Source of the DNA: Hyphococcus sp.
Lineage (GTDB): Bacteria; Pseudomonadota; Alphaproteobacteria; Caulobacterales; Parvularculaceae
Length of the DNA stretch: 64,000 nt
Direction of reading: 5' to 3'
Assembly: GCA_028289605.1 (NCBI GenBank)
Contig: JANQON010000009.1
Coordinates: 682,001-746,000, forward strand
Shown: positions 47,834 through 55,882 of the stretch, piece by piece
How positions within the stretch are numbered: position 1 is the first letter of the stretch
How the letters are laid out: each line of letters begins with the position of its first letter
Position numbers and translations under genes: made by a program
The notes under the pieces: model-generated
What the model was told of the DNA's origin: nothing
What the model saw: only the letters and a program-made list of their open reading frames with translations
The model's database searches: none

Positions 47834-49407
47834 CCTGGCGCGACTCCGACATAAACGCAAAAAGGGACATGCAGATTGCGATCGCCATCGTTGCCCTGGC
47901 GACTATTTCCTGCACCCCGAATACGCAGGCCGCGCAACCCGATGAAAACCCGCAGCCGCCGAACATTTTGATTGCGATCGCCGACGATCAGTCGTTCCCG
48001 CACGCTTCCGCCTATGGATCGAACTTTGTTTCAACACCCGCGTTCGACCGCGTCGCGCGCGACGGGGCGCTCTTTACCCGAGCCTACGCCGCCTCTCCGG
48101 GATGCAGCCCAAGCCGAGCGGCGCTGCTTACCGGCCGCCATACCTGGATGTTGGAGGCGGCGGGCACCCATGCAAGCGGCTTTCCTGCGAAATTTCAGAC
48201 CATACCGGACGTATTGGCTGCGGCCGGCTATCAGGTCGGTTACACGGGCAAAGGATGGGCGCCCGGCGACTGGGAATCGACGCGCGCGCATAATCCGGCC
48301 GGCCCCGCCTACAACGCTATTCGTTTTGAAGAGGCGCCCGCCGGCGTTTCCTCTATCGACTATGCCGCAAACTTTGCCGCCTTTCTGAAACAACGCCCGG
48401 ACGCCGCTCCGTTTTACTTCTGGTTCGGCGCATTGGAGCCGCACCGGCCCTACGACGACGGCGCCGGTCGCCGGGCGGAGAAGTCCATCTCAGATGATGA
48501 AATCCCGGGCTATCTGCCGACAACCGAAAAGGTCAAGAGCGACCTCCTAGACTACGCCGTCGAGATCGAGTGGTTCGACGCGCAGCTTGGCGAAATGCTC
48601 GATCAACTTGAGGCCGCAGGGGAACTCGACAACACGTTGATCATTGTCACCGCCGATAACGGTATGCCGTTTCCGCGGGCGAAAGCGAATGTCTATGACG
48701 CGGGGATCCACGTACCGCTTGCCGTGAGCTGGCCGGCGCAGGCGGCGGACGGCGGCGTCATCAATGATCTCGTCGGTTTCGTCGACATAACGGCAACGGT
48801 GTTCGACGCCGCCGGCGTAAAAGCCGACGGCCTGTCAGGGCGAAGCTTTCTTAGCCGTTTGCGCGGGCAAGGCGCGCCGGACGCCGACAAAGCCGTATAT
48901 GCCGCCCGCGAACGCCACTCGTCAGCGCGTTGGAACAATCTCGGTTATCCGCAACGCGCGATCCGCGTCGGCGACTATCTTTACATCCGCAACTTTGCTC
49001 CGGAACGTTGGCCCGCCGGGGCCCCGCGAAAATATGGAGATGGCGGCGCACTGGGCCCGCCTCATCGCGCCTATCACGACATCGATAGGGCGCCCGCTTT
49101 AATCGCCATGATCGACGCCAGATCAGCGCCCGGAACCGCGCCGCTGTTTAACGCCGCCGTCGGCGCTCGACCTGCCGAAGAACTCTATAACGCCGAGGCC
49201 GATCCGGCGAATCTGAAGAACCTCGCCGCCGATCCAGCCTATTTGGAGATCCGTGAAACTCTTTCAGCGCGACTGGAGTCTACACTTCAAAAAACCGGCG
49301 ACCCGCGGATCGGCGGGAAAGGCGCCGTTTGGGACGCGTATCCTCGTCTGAAGGGGGCCATGCGGACATTCCCTCAACCCGAATGGGCGAAGGGGGCTCC
49401 GGAATGA
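47830..49407 (+). CDS. Formylglycine-dependent sulfatase, exported
   Basis: A 525-residue type-I sulfatase. The consensus C92-S-P-S-R96 within GCSPSRAALLTGRH is the site where cysteine is converted to formylglycine. Metal-binding acids are visible in IAIADDQS and VTADNGMPF. The N-terminal hydrophobic stretch ends at a lipobox-like ATISC (C28), so a periplasmic or surface lipoprotein is likely. The ATG overlaps the previous stop (ATGA); an ATG at 47869 is an alternative. It probably removes sulfate from the glycan before or after depolymerisation. The maturase gene follows directly. Confidence 0.92.
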   Translation: MTWRDSDINAKRDMQIAIAIVALATISCTPNTQAAQPDENPQPPNILIAIADDQSFPHASAYGSNFVSTPAFDRVARDGALFTRAYAASPGCSPSRAALLTGRHTWMLEAAGTHASGFPAKFQTIPDVLAAAGYQVGYTGKGWAPGDWESTRAHNPAGPAYNAIRFEEAPAGVSSIDYAANFAAFLKQRPDAAPFYFWFGALEPHRPYDDGAGRRAEKSISDDEIPGYLPTTEKVKSDLLDYAVEIEWFDAQLGEMLDQLEAAGELDNTLIIVTADNGMPFPRAKANVYDAGIHVPLAVSWPAQAADGGVINDLVGFVDITATVFDAAGVKADGLSGRSFLSRLRGQGAPDADKAVYAARERHSSARWNNLGYPQRAIRVGDYLYIRNFAPERWPAGAPRKYGDGGALGPPHRAYHDIDRAPALIAMIDARSAPGTAPLFNAAVGARPAEELYNAEADPANLKNLAADPAYLEIRETLSARLESTLQKTGDPRIGGKGAVWDAYPRLKGAMRTFPQPEWAKGAPE

Positions 49408-50273
49408 AGCGGTTTTTGATCATGTGCGCCATTCTTGCGCCTGTCTTGTTCGCTTGCGGCGGCAAGGACGACGGCCCTTCAACAAAAGGCGCAACCCCGC
49501 CATGCACGCCCACGCGCGGCGCCGTCGCCGTCGTTTTTCGAGACTCGACCGGAGAAACCCGCCGACTTTCAGTCGACCGCACCGAAGTCACCAATGCGGA
49601 ATTCGGCCGATTTGTTGACGAAACGGGCTACGTTACGCGAGCCGAGCGCGGCCTGCCGGAAGATACGTTCTCCTACCTGCCCGAAGAAGCGCGGCGGCCT
49701 GGATCCGCGGTCTTTACGCCGCCCGAAAAGCCCGGACCGATGGTCCTTTCACGCTGGTGGACTTTCGTTGAGGGCGCCAACTGGCGCCGTCCGGAAGGAC
49801 CACACAGTTCGATAAGCGGTCTTGATCATCATCCGGTTGTTCATATCGCTTATGAAGACGCCGTTGCTTACGCCGGTTGGGCTGGACGCCGCCTGCCATC
49901 GGCGGTGGAGTGGGAGGCGGCGGCCGCCCCCGGAGCGCCGCCATTTCATCCGGATTCGGATGACGCCAATATCTGGACCGGATTTTTTCCGATTAGCAAC
50001 ACGCGCGAAGATGGATACGCGCAGACAGCACCCGCTGGCTGTTATCCGCCCAATGAAAATGGGCTCTATGACGTCGTCGGTAATGTCTGGGAGTGGACGT
50101 CGACGCCTGGCGTCGGAGAGCCTACGGCCATGATCCTCAAAGGCGGCTCTTATGTCTGCGCCAGAAACTTTTGCGCGCGTTATCGCACCGACGCCGAGCA
50201 AGCGCAGGATCCCACTCTTGGCGCGTCTCATATCGGCTTTCGAACGGTCGCCGATATTGAAACGAAAGGATAA
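49404..50273 (+). CDS. Formylglycine-generating enzyme (sulfatase maturase), predicted lipoprotein
   Basis: A 289-residue FGE/SUMF1-type enzyme that oxidises the sulfatase active-site cysteine to formylglycine using copper and oxygen. EVTNAEFGRFVDETGY opens the fold, RRLPSAVEWEAAA and NVWEWTSTP follow, and GGSYVCARNFCARYR contains both catalytic cysteines (C252, C257) spaced as in human FGE. The N-terminus is a lipoprotein signal ending VLFAC (C18), unusual because bacterial FGE is often cytoplasmic. ATGA overlap with the sulfatase gene supports dedicated pairing. Not all family members are maturases, but the conserved cysteine pair argues for it. Confidence 0.9.
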   Translation: MKRFLIMCAILAPVLFACGGKDDGPSTKGATPPCTPTRGAVAVVFRDSTGETRRLSVDRTEVTNAEFGRFVDETGYVTRAERGLPEDTFSYLPEEARRPGSAVFTPPEKPGPMVLSRWWTFVEGANWRRPEGPHSSISGLDHHPVVHIAYEDAVAYAGWAGRRLPSAVEWEAAAAPGAPPFHPDSDDANIWTGFFPISNTREDGYAQTAPAGCYPPNENGLYDVVGNVWEWTSTPGVGEPTAMILKGGSYVCARNFCARYRTDAEQAQDPTLGASHIGFRTVADIETKG

Positions 50274-50277
50274 CGCT

Positions 50278-51561
50278 ATGCGCGAGGCGAGCCCGAACCG
50301 ACGCGGTCTCTTAACCGCCGCCGTCCTGGCGCCGATTGTCGCTGCCGCTGGCGCTCCGGCAGCACATGCAACTGAAAAAACGCCTGAAGGTACGAGAGCG
50401 CTACGCAAAGACCTTGAACAGGCGCGCCTTTCGCCCGTGTTGAAGCGAGCGCTCTTTCCTGACCCTGTGATCATAGAGACTCTAGAGCTCCTGCATGACG
50501 GTGCGGTCTATTACATCCGCGTGCGATCGAGAGACGGCGCTGAGGGCTTTGCCATGACGAACCGCCGCCTTGCCCCCCTCGCAAAGCCAATCATGTTAAA
50601 GCGTTCGCTGCCCTATATGAAAGGCAAAGACGCGCGCGATCTCGACGCCCTTGTCGACGGCGTCTTTGCGCGTGGACTAAACTACAAACACCAGGGAATC
50701 ACCTTTTGGACGGCCGTGTCCTGGGTGGAATTCGCTATCCTTGACATGCTTGGAAACATTGCCGGCCTGCCCGTCGGCGCGTTGATCGGCGACCGCACGC
50801 TCAACCGCACGCATATCTACTACGCCAGCGGCAATCGCGGCAACGCACCGGAAGCAGAAGTCGCCCTGCTCCAAAGCCTTATCGCAAAGTCCGGCGCAAA
50901 AGCGGTGAAGTTCAAACTCGGAGACCGGCTTGACTATAGTGACGCGTCAAACGCGCGCGACGAAGCGCTTATACCGATGGCGCGCCACGCGCTTGGCGAT
51001 AAAACCGCCTTGTTTGTTGACGCGAATAGTTCGTTTGACGTATCGCGCGCGATCGAAACCGGGCGCATGCTCAGCGCGCATGGCTACGATTTTTTCGAGG
51101 AACCTGTGCGTTTCGACGATTTTGACGGCACCAAAGCGGTTGCCGACGCTGTCGATTTGCCCATCGCGGGCGGCGAACAAGAAACGAGCCATTTTCGGTA
51201 TCGCTGGTTGATCGAAAACGACGCCGTACAAATCGTACAGCCGGATGTCCTGTTGGGCGGCGGTTATGTTCGCGCAACCCGCATTGCGCGCATGGCGGCG
51301 GTCGCGGGCAAACCGATCGTCCCACACATTTCTGGCTGGGGGCTAGGCTTCCTCCATATTCTCCACTTTGCATCAGCAACGCCGAATATCGGTCCGTATC
51401 AGGAGTTTAAAGGGGACAAAGACGGGATCCCTTACGAGGTCATAGGGTCTGGCGCGCCCTTGCAGGTCGCGAACGGCGCCGTCGACATACCAACCGGCCC
51501 CGGGCTCGGTATCCGATTCGACCCGGATTACGTGAGGGCATTGAAGCAGGTTGAAGTTTAG
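50278..51561 (+). CDS. Tat-exported mandelate racemase/enolase-superfamily enzyme
   Basis: A 427-residue enolase-superfamily protein with a twin-arginine signal (PNRRGLLTAAVLAP, ending PAAHA). Active-site residues are intact: K211-F-K213, D248 (FVDANS), E274/E275 (FFEEP), E300 (AGGEQ), D323 (QPD) and H350 (VPHI). It resembles the enzyme encoded at 27706 more than ManD. It starts 4 bases after the FGE stop (AAAGGA upstream), inside the uronate/sulfatase operon, so its substrate is probably a product of sulfated polyuronide breakdown. Exact reaction unknown (dehydration, epimerisation or cycloisomerisation of a sugar acid). Confidence 0.88.
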   Translation: MREASPNRRGLLTAAVLAPIVAAAGAPAAHATEKTPEGTRALRKDLEQARLSPVLKRALFPDPVIIETLELLHDGAVYYIRVRSRDGAEGFAMTNRRLAPLAKPIMLKRSLPYMKGKDARDLDALVDGVFARGLNYKHQGITFWTAVSWVEFAILDMLGNIAGLPVGALIGDRTLNRTHIYYASGNRGNAPEAEVALLQSLIAKSGAKAVKFKLGDRLDYSDASNARDEALIPMARHALGDKTALFVDANSSFDVSRAIETGRMLSAHGYDFFEEPVRFDDFDGTKAVADAVDLPIAGGEQETSHFRYRWLIENDAVQIVQPDVLLGGGYVRATRIARMAAVAGKPIVPHISGWGLGFLHILHFASATPNIGPYQEFKGDKDGIPYEVIGSGAPLQVANGAVDIPTGPGLGIRFDPDYVRALKQVEV

Positions 51562-51611
51562 AGGCGCCAGCATTCGCGCTCGCCCGAGCGCTGCCAATTA
51601 GGGAGACGACA

Positions 51612-52514
51612 TTGTCCGAGTATTATTGTCATGCCGTACATGGGGATGATTGCGCCGCGCTCATACAGGCGTCTCCGTTGATCAGCGAGAACACAAAGCG
51701 TGTAGCGCGGGAATATGGAATGCTGATGCGCATGGGGTCCGTCTTGCGCGCAGGCGGTACGCTTGTTTCGCCGGCGCTAACAGCAATTCGCAACAGCGGC
51801 GCCGGCGTCAATCCGCGCATCGCCGACCGCAGGCTGGCGATCGCCTTCTCACAGCTTTCTCACCGCGCAGCGGACGGGTATTTTAAACCAGTCTATCGTG
51901 AATTGACCCCGGAATACTACGAGAACGATTTCGCAGCCACGCCCAGCGACATCCGAATCATGCATGACATTGCAGTCTATCATGCGCGTAAAAACATGAA
52001 ACTTGCCGACGGCGATCCAAAGTACGACGCACTGATATTTCAACATATCGTTCCGTTGAGCGACGACCAATCTCCCGCCGATGCGCGGTTTCTGGAAACA
52101 GTCTTCGGTGGGCGCGTCATTCAGGAGTTGTTGGGTCTACATGATCTCTTTCCCAAAAACGCAGACACCATTCAAAAGCTCAAAGCGTACATAATGGCGC
52201 TGGATCCCATTTACATTGACACGGTGCGCTACGCCGACATGGCGGCGCAGCCCTTCATCAATCATGTTCAGCGTTACATCATCGAGCCAAACTTTTACGA
52301 TCCCGACGATCCGTTTATCTCGCTCGCCGTAGACATCCAGAATGGATCGACGCCGGATCGCGCACGACTAGCCGCCGCCAAGGCGGCTGATCCGCAAGGC
52401 CTGTCGCAATGGGGCGCGACGCTGGCGCTGGGTGTGCGTTATTACGAGGCCGCGCAAGCCTATATGGATGGCGACATCGACCTCGGCGCGTTTGAGGAGA
52501 TTGCACTGTCATGA
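51612..52514 (+). CDS. Conserved-looking unknown protein in uronate operon
   Basis: A 300-residue protein of unknown function. No signal peptide or transmembrane segment is seen. The start is a TTG with GGGAGA 6-8 bases upstream. It is mostly helical and has scattered histidines and acids (YCHAVHGDDC near the N-terminus, FSQLSHRAADGYFKPVYREL, MHDIAVYHARKN, FQHIVPL) that could bind a metal, somewhat like helical phospholipase-C/nuclease folds, but no family was recognised. It follows the exported enolase-superfamily gene by 50 bases and overlaps the next gene by four bases, so it is co-translated with it. Confidence 0.65.
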   Translation: MSEYYCHAVHGDDCAALIQASPLISENTKRVAREYGMLMRMGSVLRAGGTLVSPALTAIRNSGAGVNPRIADRRLAIAFSQLSHRAADGYFKPVYRELTPEYYENDFAATPSDIRIMHDIAVYHARKNMKLADGDPKYDALIFQHIVPLSDDQSPADARFLETVFGGRVIQELLGLHDLFPKNADTIQKLKAYIMALDPIYIDTVRYADMAAQPFINHVQRYIIEPNFYDPDDPFISLAVDIQNGSTPDRARLAAAKAADPQGLSQWGATLALGVRYYEAAQAYMDGDIDLGAFEEIALS

Positions 52515-53521
52515 GGAATACGCCAATTGCAAAACCCGCCAGCGCCTTTTTTCAACGGCGCGAATTCCTCGCGCTTTTGACGGCAAGCGCTTTGGCGCCA
52601 AACTTTTCTTTTGCGACGCAGACGATCGTAAGGGGCGCTGATGCGCCGTCGCTCGCCAGAGCCGCCGTCATTCATGACGCGTTGCTTCTCCTTATCAGCG
52701 ACGATGACGTCACAGGCGAATGGCGCGACATGCTTGCGCCCTTGCCAAGCGGCAAAGCGTGGGAATTTTCCTATGCTTACGGCGCTGCCAGTCTCGGCCA
52801 CGATTCCCAATTAGCGTTGGATGTTGTCGCCGACGTCCAACAAGGCTGGTCCACTCGCAAACCGGCGTTTCTCGATCTGCAACGATACAAAGGCGGAATG
52901 ATGGAGCGAAGCCTGCACGTTGCCCTTGGCTGGGCGGCGAATCGGGCCGCTGAGTCGATTCTGTTTGCCGATACGGCGGATCTGACGGACTCTGCCTTGA
53001 TCGTCGACGGCGTATTTCTCCGGGCCATATCGGGCATGACCCGCGTTCGGAAAGCCCACGCGAAGCGTATTTTCCGCATTCTCTACGAACGCGCCTTTAT
53101 CATGATGCATACGCTGGAACCCGATCTTGACGGTCCGGGCGGGCTCGATATCGCCGCGATGCATGAAGTGAAGAATCCCGATCAGCAACACATCAATAGG
53201 TTCATCGATGCGTATGCTGACTGGGTGGAGAGTATCGACGGCGAATGCGACAGGCTCGCGGAAGCCATGGCCGCCGCCCCGCCCCGACGCTTTCCGTCAG
53301 GCGCGAAATTCTATGATCGGAACGATCCAATAATCCGAACCGTCGACATGATACGCCAGGGTCTTGGCAACGCCCAAAAACCTGGCCGTTGGTTCAACCA
53401 AGTTGGGGAAAGTCGATACGCAATGGCGGTTTCAAGAGCATATCGCGGCGCCCGCTTTGTGCTTGAAGCGGCGCGGGGCGACCGCCCGGCGTCGGACGTC
53501 AATTTCATCGTTGCAGATTAG
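52511..53521 (+). CDS. Tat-exported unknown protein, last gene of uronate operon
   Basis: A 336-residue protein with a twin-arginine signal (QRREFLALLTASALAP, cleavage near SFAT), implying export as a folded or cofactor-containing protein. The mature part is helical, with repeated acidic and aromatic patches (YAYGAASLGHDSQLALD, MMERSLHVALGWAANRAAES, HAKRIFRILYERAFIMMHTLEPD). No family was recognised. The ATG overlaps the upstream stop (ATGA). It ends the ten-gene rightward operon and is convergent with the lyase gene at 53578. Confidence 0.7.
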   Translation: MRNTPIAKPASAFFQRREFLALLTASALAPNFSFATQTIVRGADAPSLARAAVIHDALLLLISDDDVTGEWRDMLAPLPSGKAWEFSYAYGAASLGHDSQLALDVVADVQQGWSTRKPAFLDLQRYKGGMMERSLHVALGWAANRAAESILFADTADLTDSALIVDGVFLRAISGMTRVRKAHAKRIFRILYERAFIMMHTLEPDLDGPGGLDIAAMHEVKNPDQQHINRFIDAYADWVESIDGECDRLAEAMAAAPPRRFPSGAKFYDRNDPIIRTVDMIRQGLGNAQKPGRWFNQVGESRYAMAVSRAYRGARFVLEAARGDRPASDVNFIVAD

Positions 53522-53577
53522 ACGAAAGCGTAGCGTCGTTCGTTTCTGCTAAATCAGTTGCCGGCGCAGGAAGACAT

Positions 53578-55830
53578 CTATCGTTGCAACGCGAACGCTC
53601 TCGCGGCAAGATCGAAGCGAACTGATCCGAAATCGCCAAGCTGCAGCGATAGTGTTCCTGCTTGCGCATCTTGTTGAATGACCTTGACCGGCGCCGCGGC
53701 AGGGGCCGCGCCCTTCTCTGTCGTGATGATCCAGGCGAAGATGACGTTGCCGGCAACGTTGGTTTCATACACCGCCAAGGGCGCGGCGATTTGCTGATTA
53801 TAGAACGGACTGTACCAGCCCCGGAACGGGTCCTCTTGACCTTTCACAAGTTCCGCCTGCGCGTCATTGAGACCGATGAGTTGCAAACGAATATTGGCGA
53901 CGCCCTCATCCGCGCTTGACACGTCGAGGCCGTCCATCGACGCGCCGACCTCTGGGTGAAAGTGCCAGTGACTGGTCAATGAGCGCGGGCGGTCGGTTTC
54001 CATCCAGTCGACAACTACCCAGCCAAAATCGTTGATGTAGGCGACCGAACGATGATGGAGTGCTTCGCCTTCAAGACTTTCATAGCCATTGTCGAAGGCG
54101 CCGAAGCCTACGGTGTACGTGTCCGTGATCATGGCGTGCGACGGATCCATCGGCTCGGCGAACTCGAGCGCGTCGGGGTTTTGCTGCTTGCCGTCGACCA
54201 AGATCAGGTTCGCGCCGCGCGTAGACCGGACGTAATTCGTCATCGGCACGTCTTTGTAGATATAACGCCCGGTATCGACAATGAGGTCGCGCCCGCCGCT
54301 CGCCATGGCGAATTGCAGAATGTCATTATGCTGGTGGGAAATGCCCCAGGGACCGAACTCAAAGATGCTCCAGTCGGCGTCCGCGTCCCAACCGGATCGT
54401 GCGAAGAGCTGCCCCGACCAGGGCCAGAAACGAGACGGTCCGGTCGCCGGTTCAATACCCTCACCGCCGTTGGTGGCGATGTAGCGCCATTCGTCATTGT
54501 CGAAGAGGTCGGCAAGACGCATCACGATTGGGCGCACAAAGTCTCTATCGGCATTATTATTGAGAGGGATGGCGCCGTCAGGCCGCATCGACCAAGCCAT
54601 GAACTCACCCATGCTTTCGATCCGGTCTTCGAACGCTGCCGGCGGCTGATAACCTGAAGCGCGCATGAACTCGACATATTGTTTAAAGTAATCAAGAACA
54701 GTGCGGTGGTAGTGCGATGAGAGTTCTTTCTGGACCCCGTCGGGATAGATTTGGAAGTCCAATTCTTCGACGAGGACAGTGAGAGCGTACTCACGCCAGA
54801 CGGCGGCGTCTTTAAACTCCGGCCAGGCGGCGGCGGCATGGGAAAGGCCAATCATCTCCTTGATCGCATGGTTGTGTTTGCGACGGTGGTATTTCTTCGT
54901 ATGGATTGCTTGATCATAGACAGCCGACAGCATCATCAGCCGCGCCGCATCGGAGAAAGCCGTTTCATCCTGAAGGTAGTAAAAAACTTGCGGCCATGAT
55001 TGCAACAATCGCGTCGCCGTCGACATCGGTCTCCAAACGCCGGGAAACTCTTTATCATTCTCCGCATCCGGAGGGATCGGGTTAGACGTTACGAAATCGA
55101 GGATTGCGGCGTCGATGTAGGCCGCGAGCGCCGGATCACCGGTAACTTCATACTGCTTTAAAAGCGGCAGAAAGTGGAAGTGGCGATTGAGAAAAACCTC
55201 CCACTGAAAGTCACCTTTGGGGCCGCGATCCAACCAGTCGATGCGGCCGTTTGGGAGGCGCCTTACTTCGGCCTTCACCGACTGAAAGGTGTAAATATCT
55301 GCGAGGGTTTCTTGCGCAAGGGGACCGAAATCGTCGTAGCCGCCTGGATCGTGCACGCCGGTTCGGCCCTTTAGCCACGAACCGTTGTCGGTGGTTCGGT
55401 AGTAGGCTGCTATCGCCTCCATGGCCGCAGGCGCATCGCCGACGTCAGCAGCCGCCTTAGCACGCTCAAAGCCTGGGTGATCGAGGTTTAAGCGTTCAAG
55501 GAGACGTTTTGCTTTGTCCGGAAAAGCATCGGCAAACTCGCGCGCCGTGACAATGTCCGGCGTGGGGCTGAGCTCGCGAGGGTCGGGGCCATAATCAGTG
55601 TAGCTAAAAACGTCACGGGACACGCCGTATGGGCGCTCGTCGGGACGTAAACCTTCGAGCGATGCACGGATCTTGGCAATGCGATCCGTAGAGACGTCCA
55701 GCGTGTCTACGTGGGCTTGCGATGTTGCAGCGGCCTCGTCAGGGTCGCCGCTGCTTTCCGGTTCCTCACTGCCGCACGCGCCAACAAGAAAGAGGAGAGC
55801 CGCAACCCGGACCGGCGAAACCATATGCAT
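53578..55830 (-). CDS. Heparinase II/III-family polysaccharide lyase, lipoprotein
   Basis: A 750-residue uronate lyase candidate. An N-terminal signal with lipobox-like VGAC leads to an (alpha/alpha) toroid domain (about 70-420; HTKKYHRRKHNHAIKEMIGLSH, KELSSHYHRT), then the C-terminal beta-sandwich (heparinase II/III-like) with SHQHNDILQFAMASGGRDL and VDTGRYIYKDV. Such enzymes cleave uronic-acid chains by beta-elimination (heparin, alginate, ulvan and others); substrate is unclear. The track start at 56214 overlaps capA and is rejected. GGAGG precedes the ATG at 55830; 55842 and 55824 are alternatives. It follows the CapA-like gene by about 50 bases on the same strand. Confidence 0.87.
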   Translation of the reverse strand: MHMVSPVRVAALLFLVGACGSEEPESSGDPDEAAATSQAHVDTLDVSTDRIAKIRASLEGLRPDERPYGVSRDVFSYTDYGPDPRELSPTPDIVTAREFADAFPDKAKRLLERLNLDHPGFERAKAAADVGDAPAAMEAIAAYYRTTDNGSWLKGRTGVHDPGGYDDFGPLAQETLADIYTFQSVKAEVRRLPNGRIDWLDRGPKGDFQWEVFLNRHFHFLPLLKQYEVTGDPALAAYIDAAILDFVTSNPIPPDAENDKEFPGVWRPMSTATRLLQSWPQVFYYLQDETAFSDAARLMMLSAVYDQAIHTKKYHRRKHNHAIKEMIGLSHAAAAWPEFKDAAVWREYALTVLVEELDFQIYPDGVQKELSSHYHRTVLDYFKQYVEFMRASGYQPPAAFEDRIESMGEFMAWSMRPDGAIPLNNNADRDFVRPIVMRLADLFDNDEWRYIATNGGEGIEPATGPSRFWPWSGQLFARSGWDADADWSIFEFGPWGISHQHNDILQFAMASGGRDLIVDTGRYIYKDVPMTNYVRSTRGANLILVDGKQQNPDALEFAEPMDPSHAMITDTYTVGFGAFDNGYESLEGEALHHRSVAYINDFGWVVVDWMETDRPRSLTSHWHFHPEVGASMDGLDVSSADEGVANIRLQLIGLNDAQAELVKGQEDPFRGWYSPFYNQQIAAPLAVYETNVAGNVIFAWIITTEKGAAPAAAPVKVIQQDAQAGTLSLQLGDFGSVRFDLAARAFALQR

Positions 55831-55882
55831 CAATGCCTCCATCAATTCCCGGCCGCACACAGCGCCGCGGCAGCAGCGTCGG

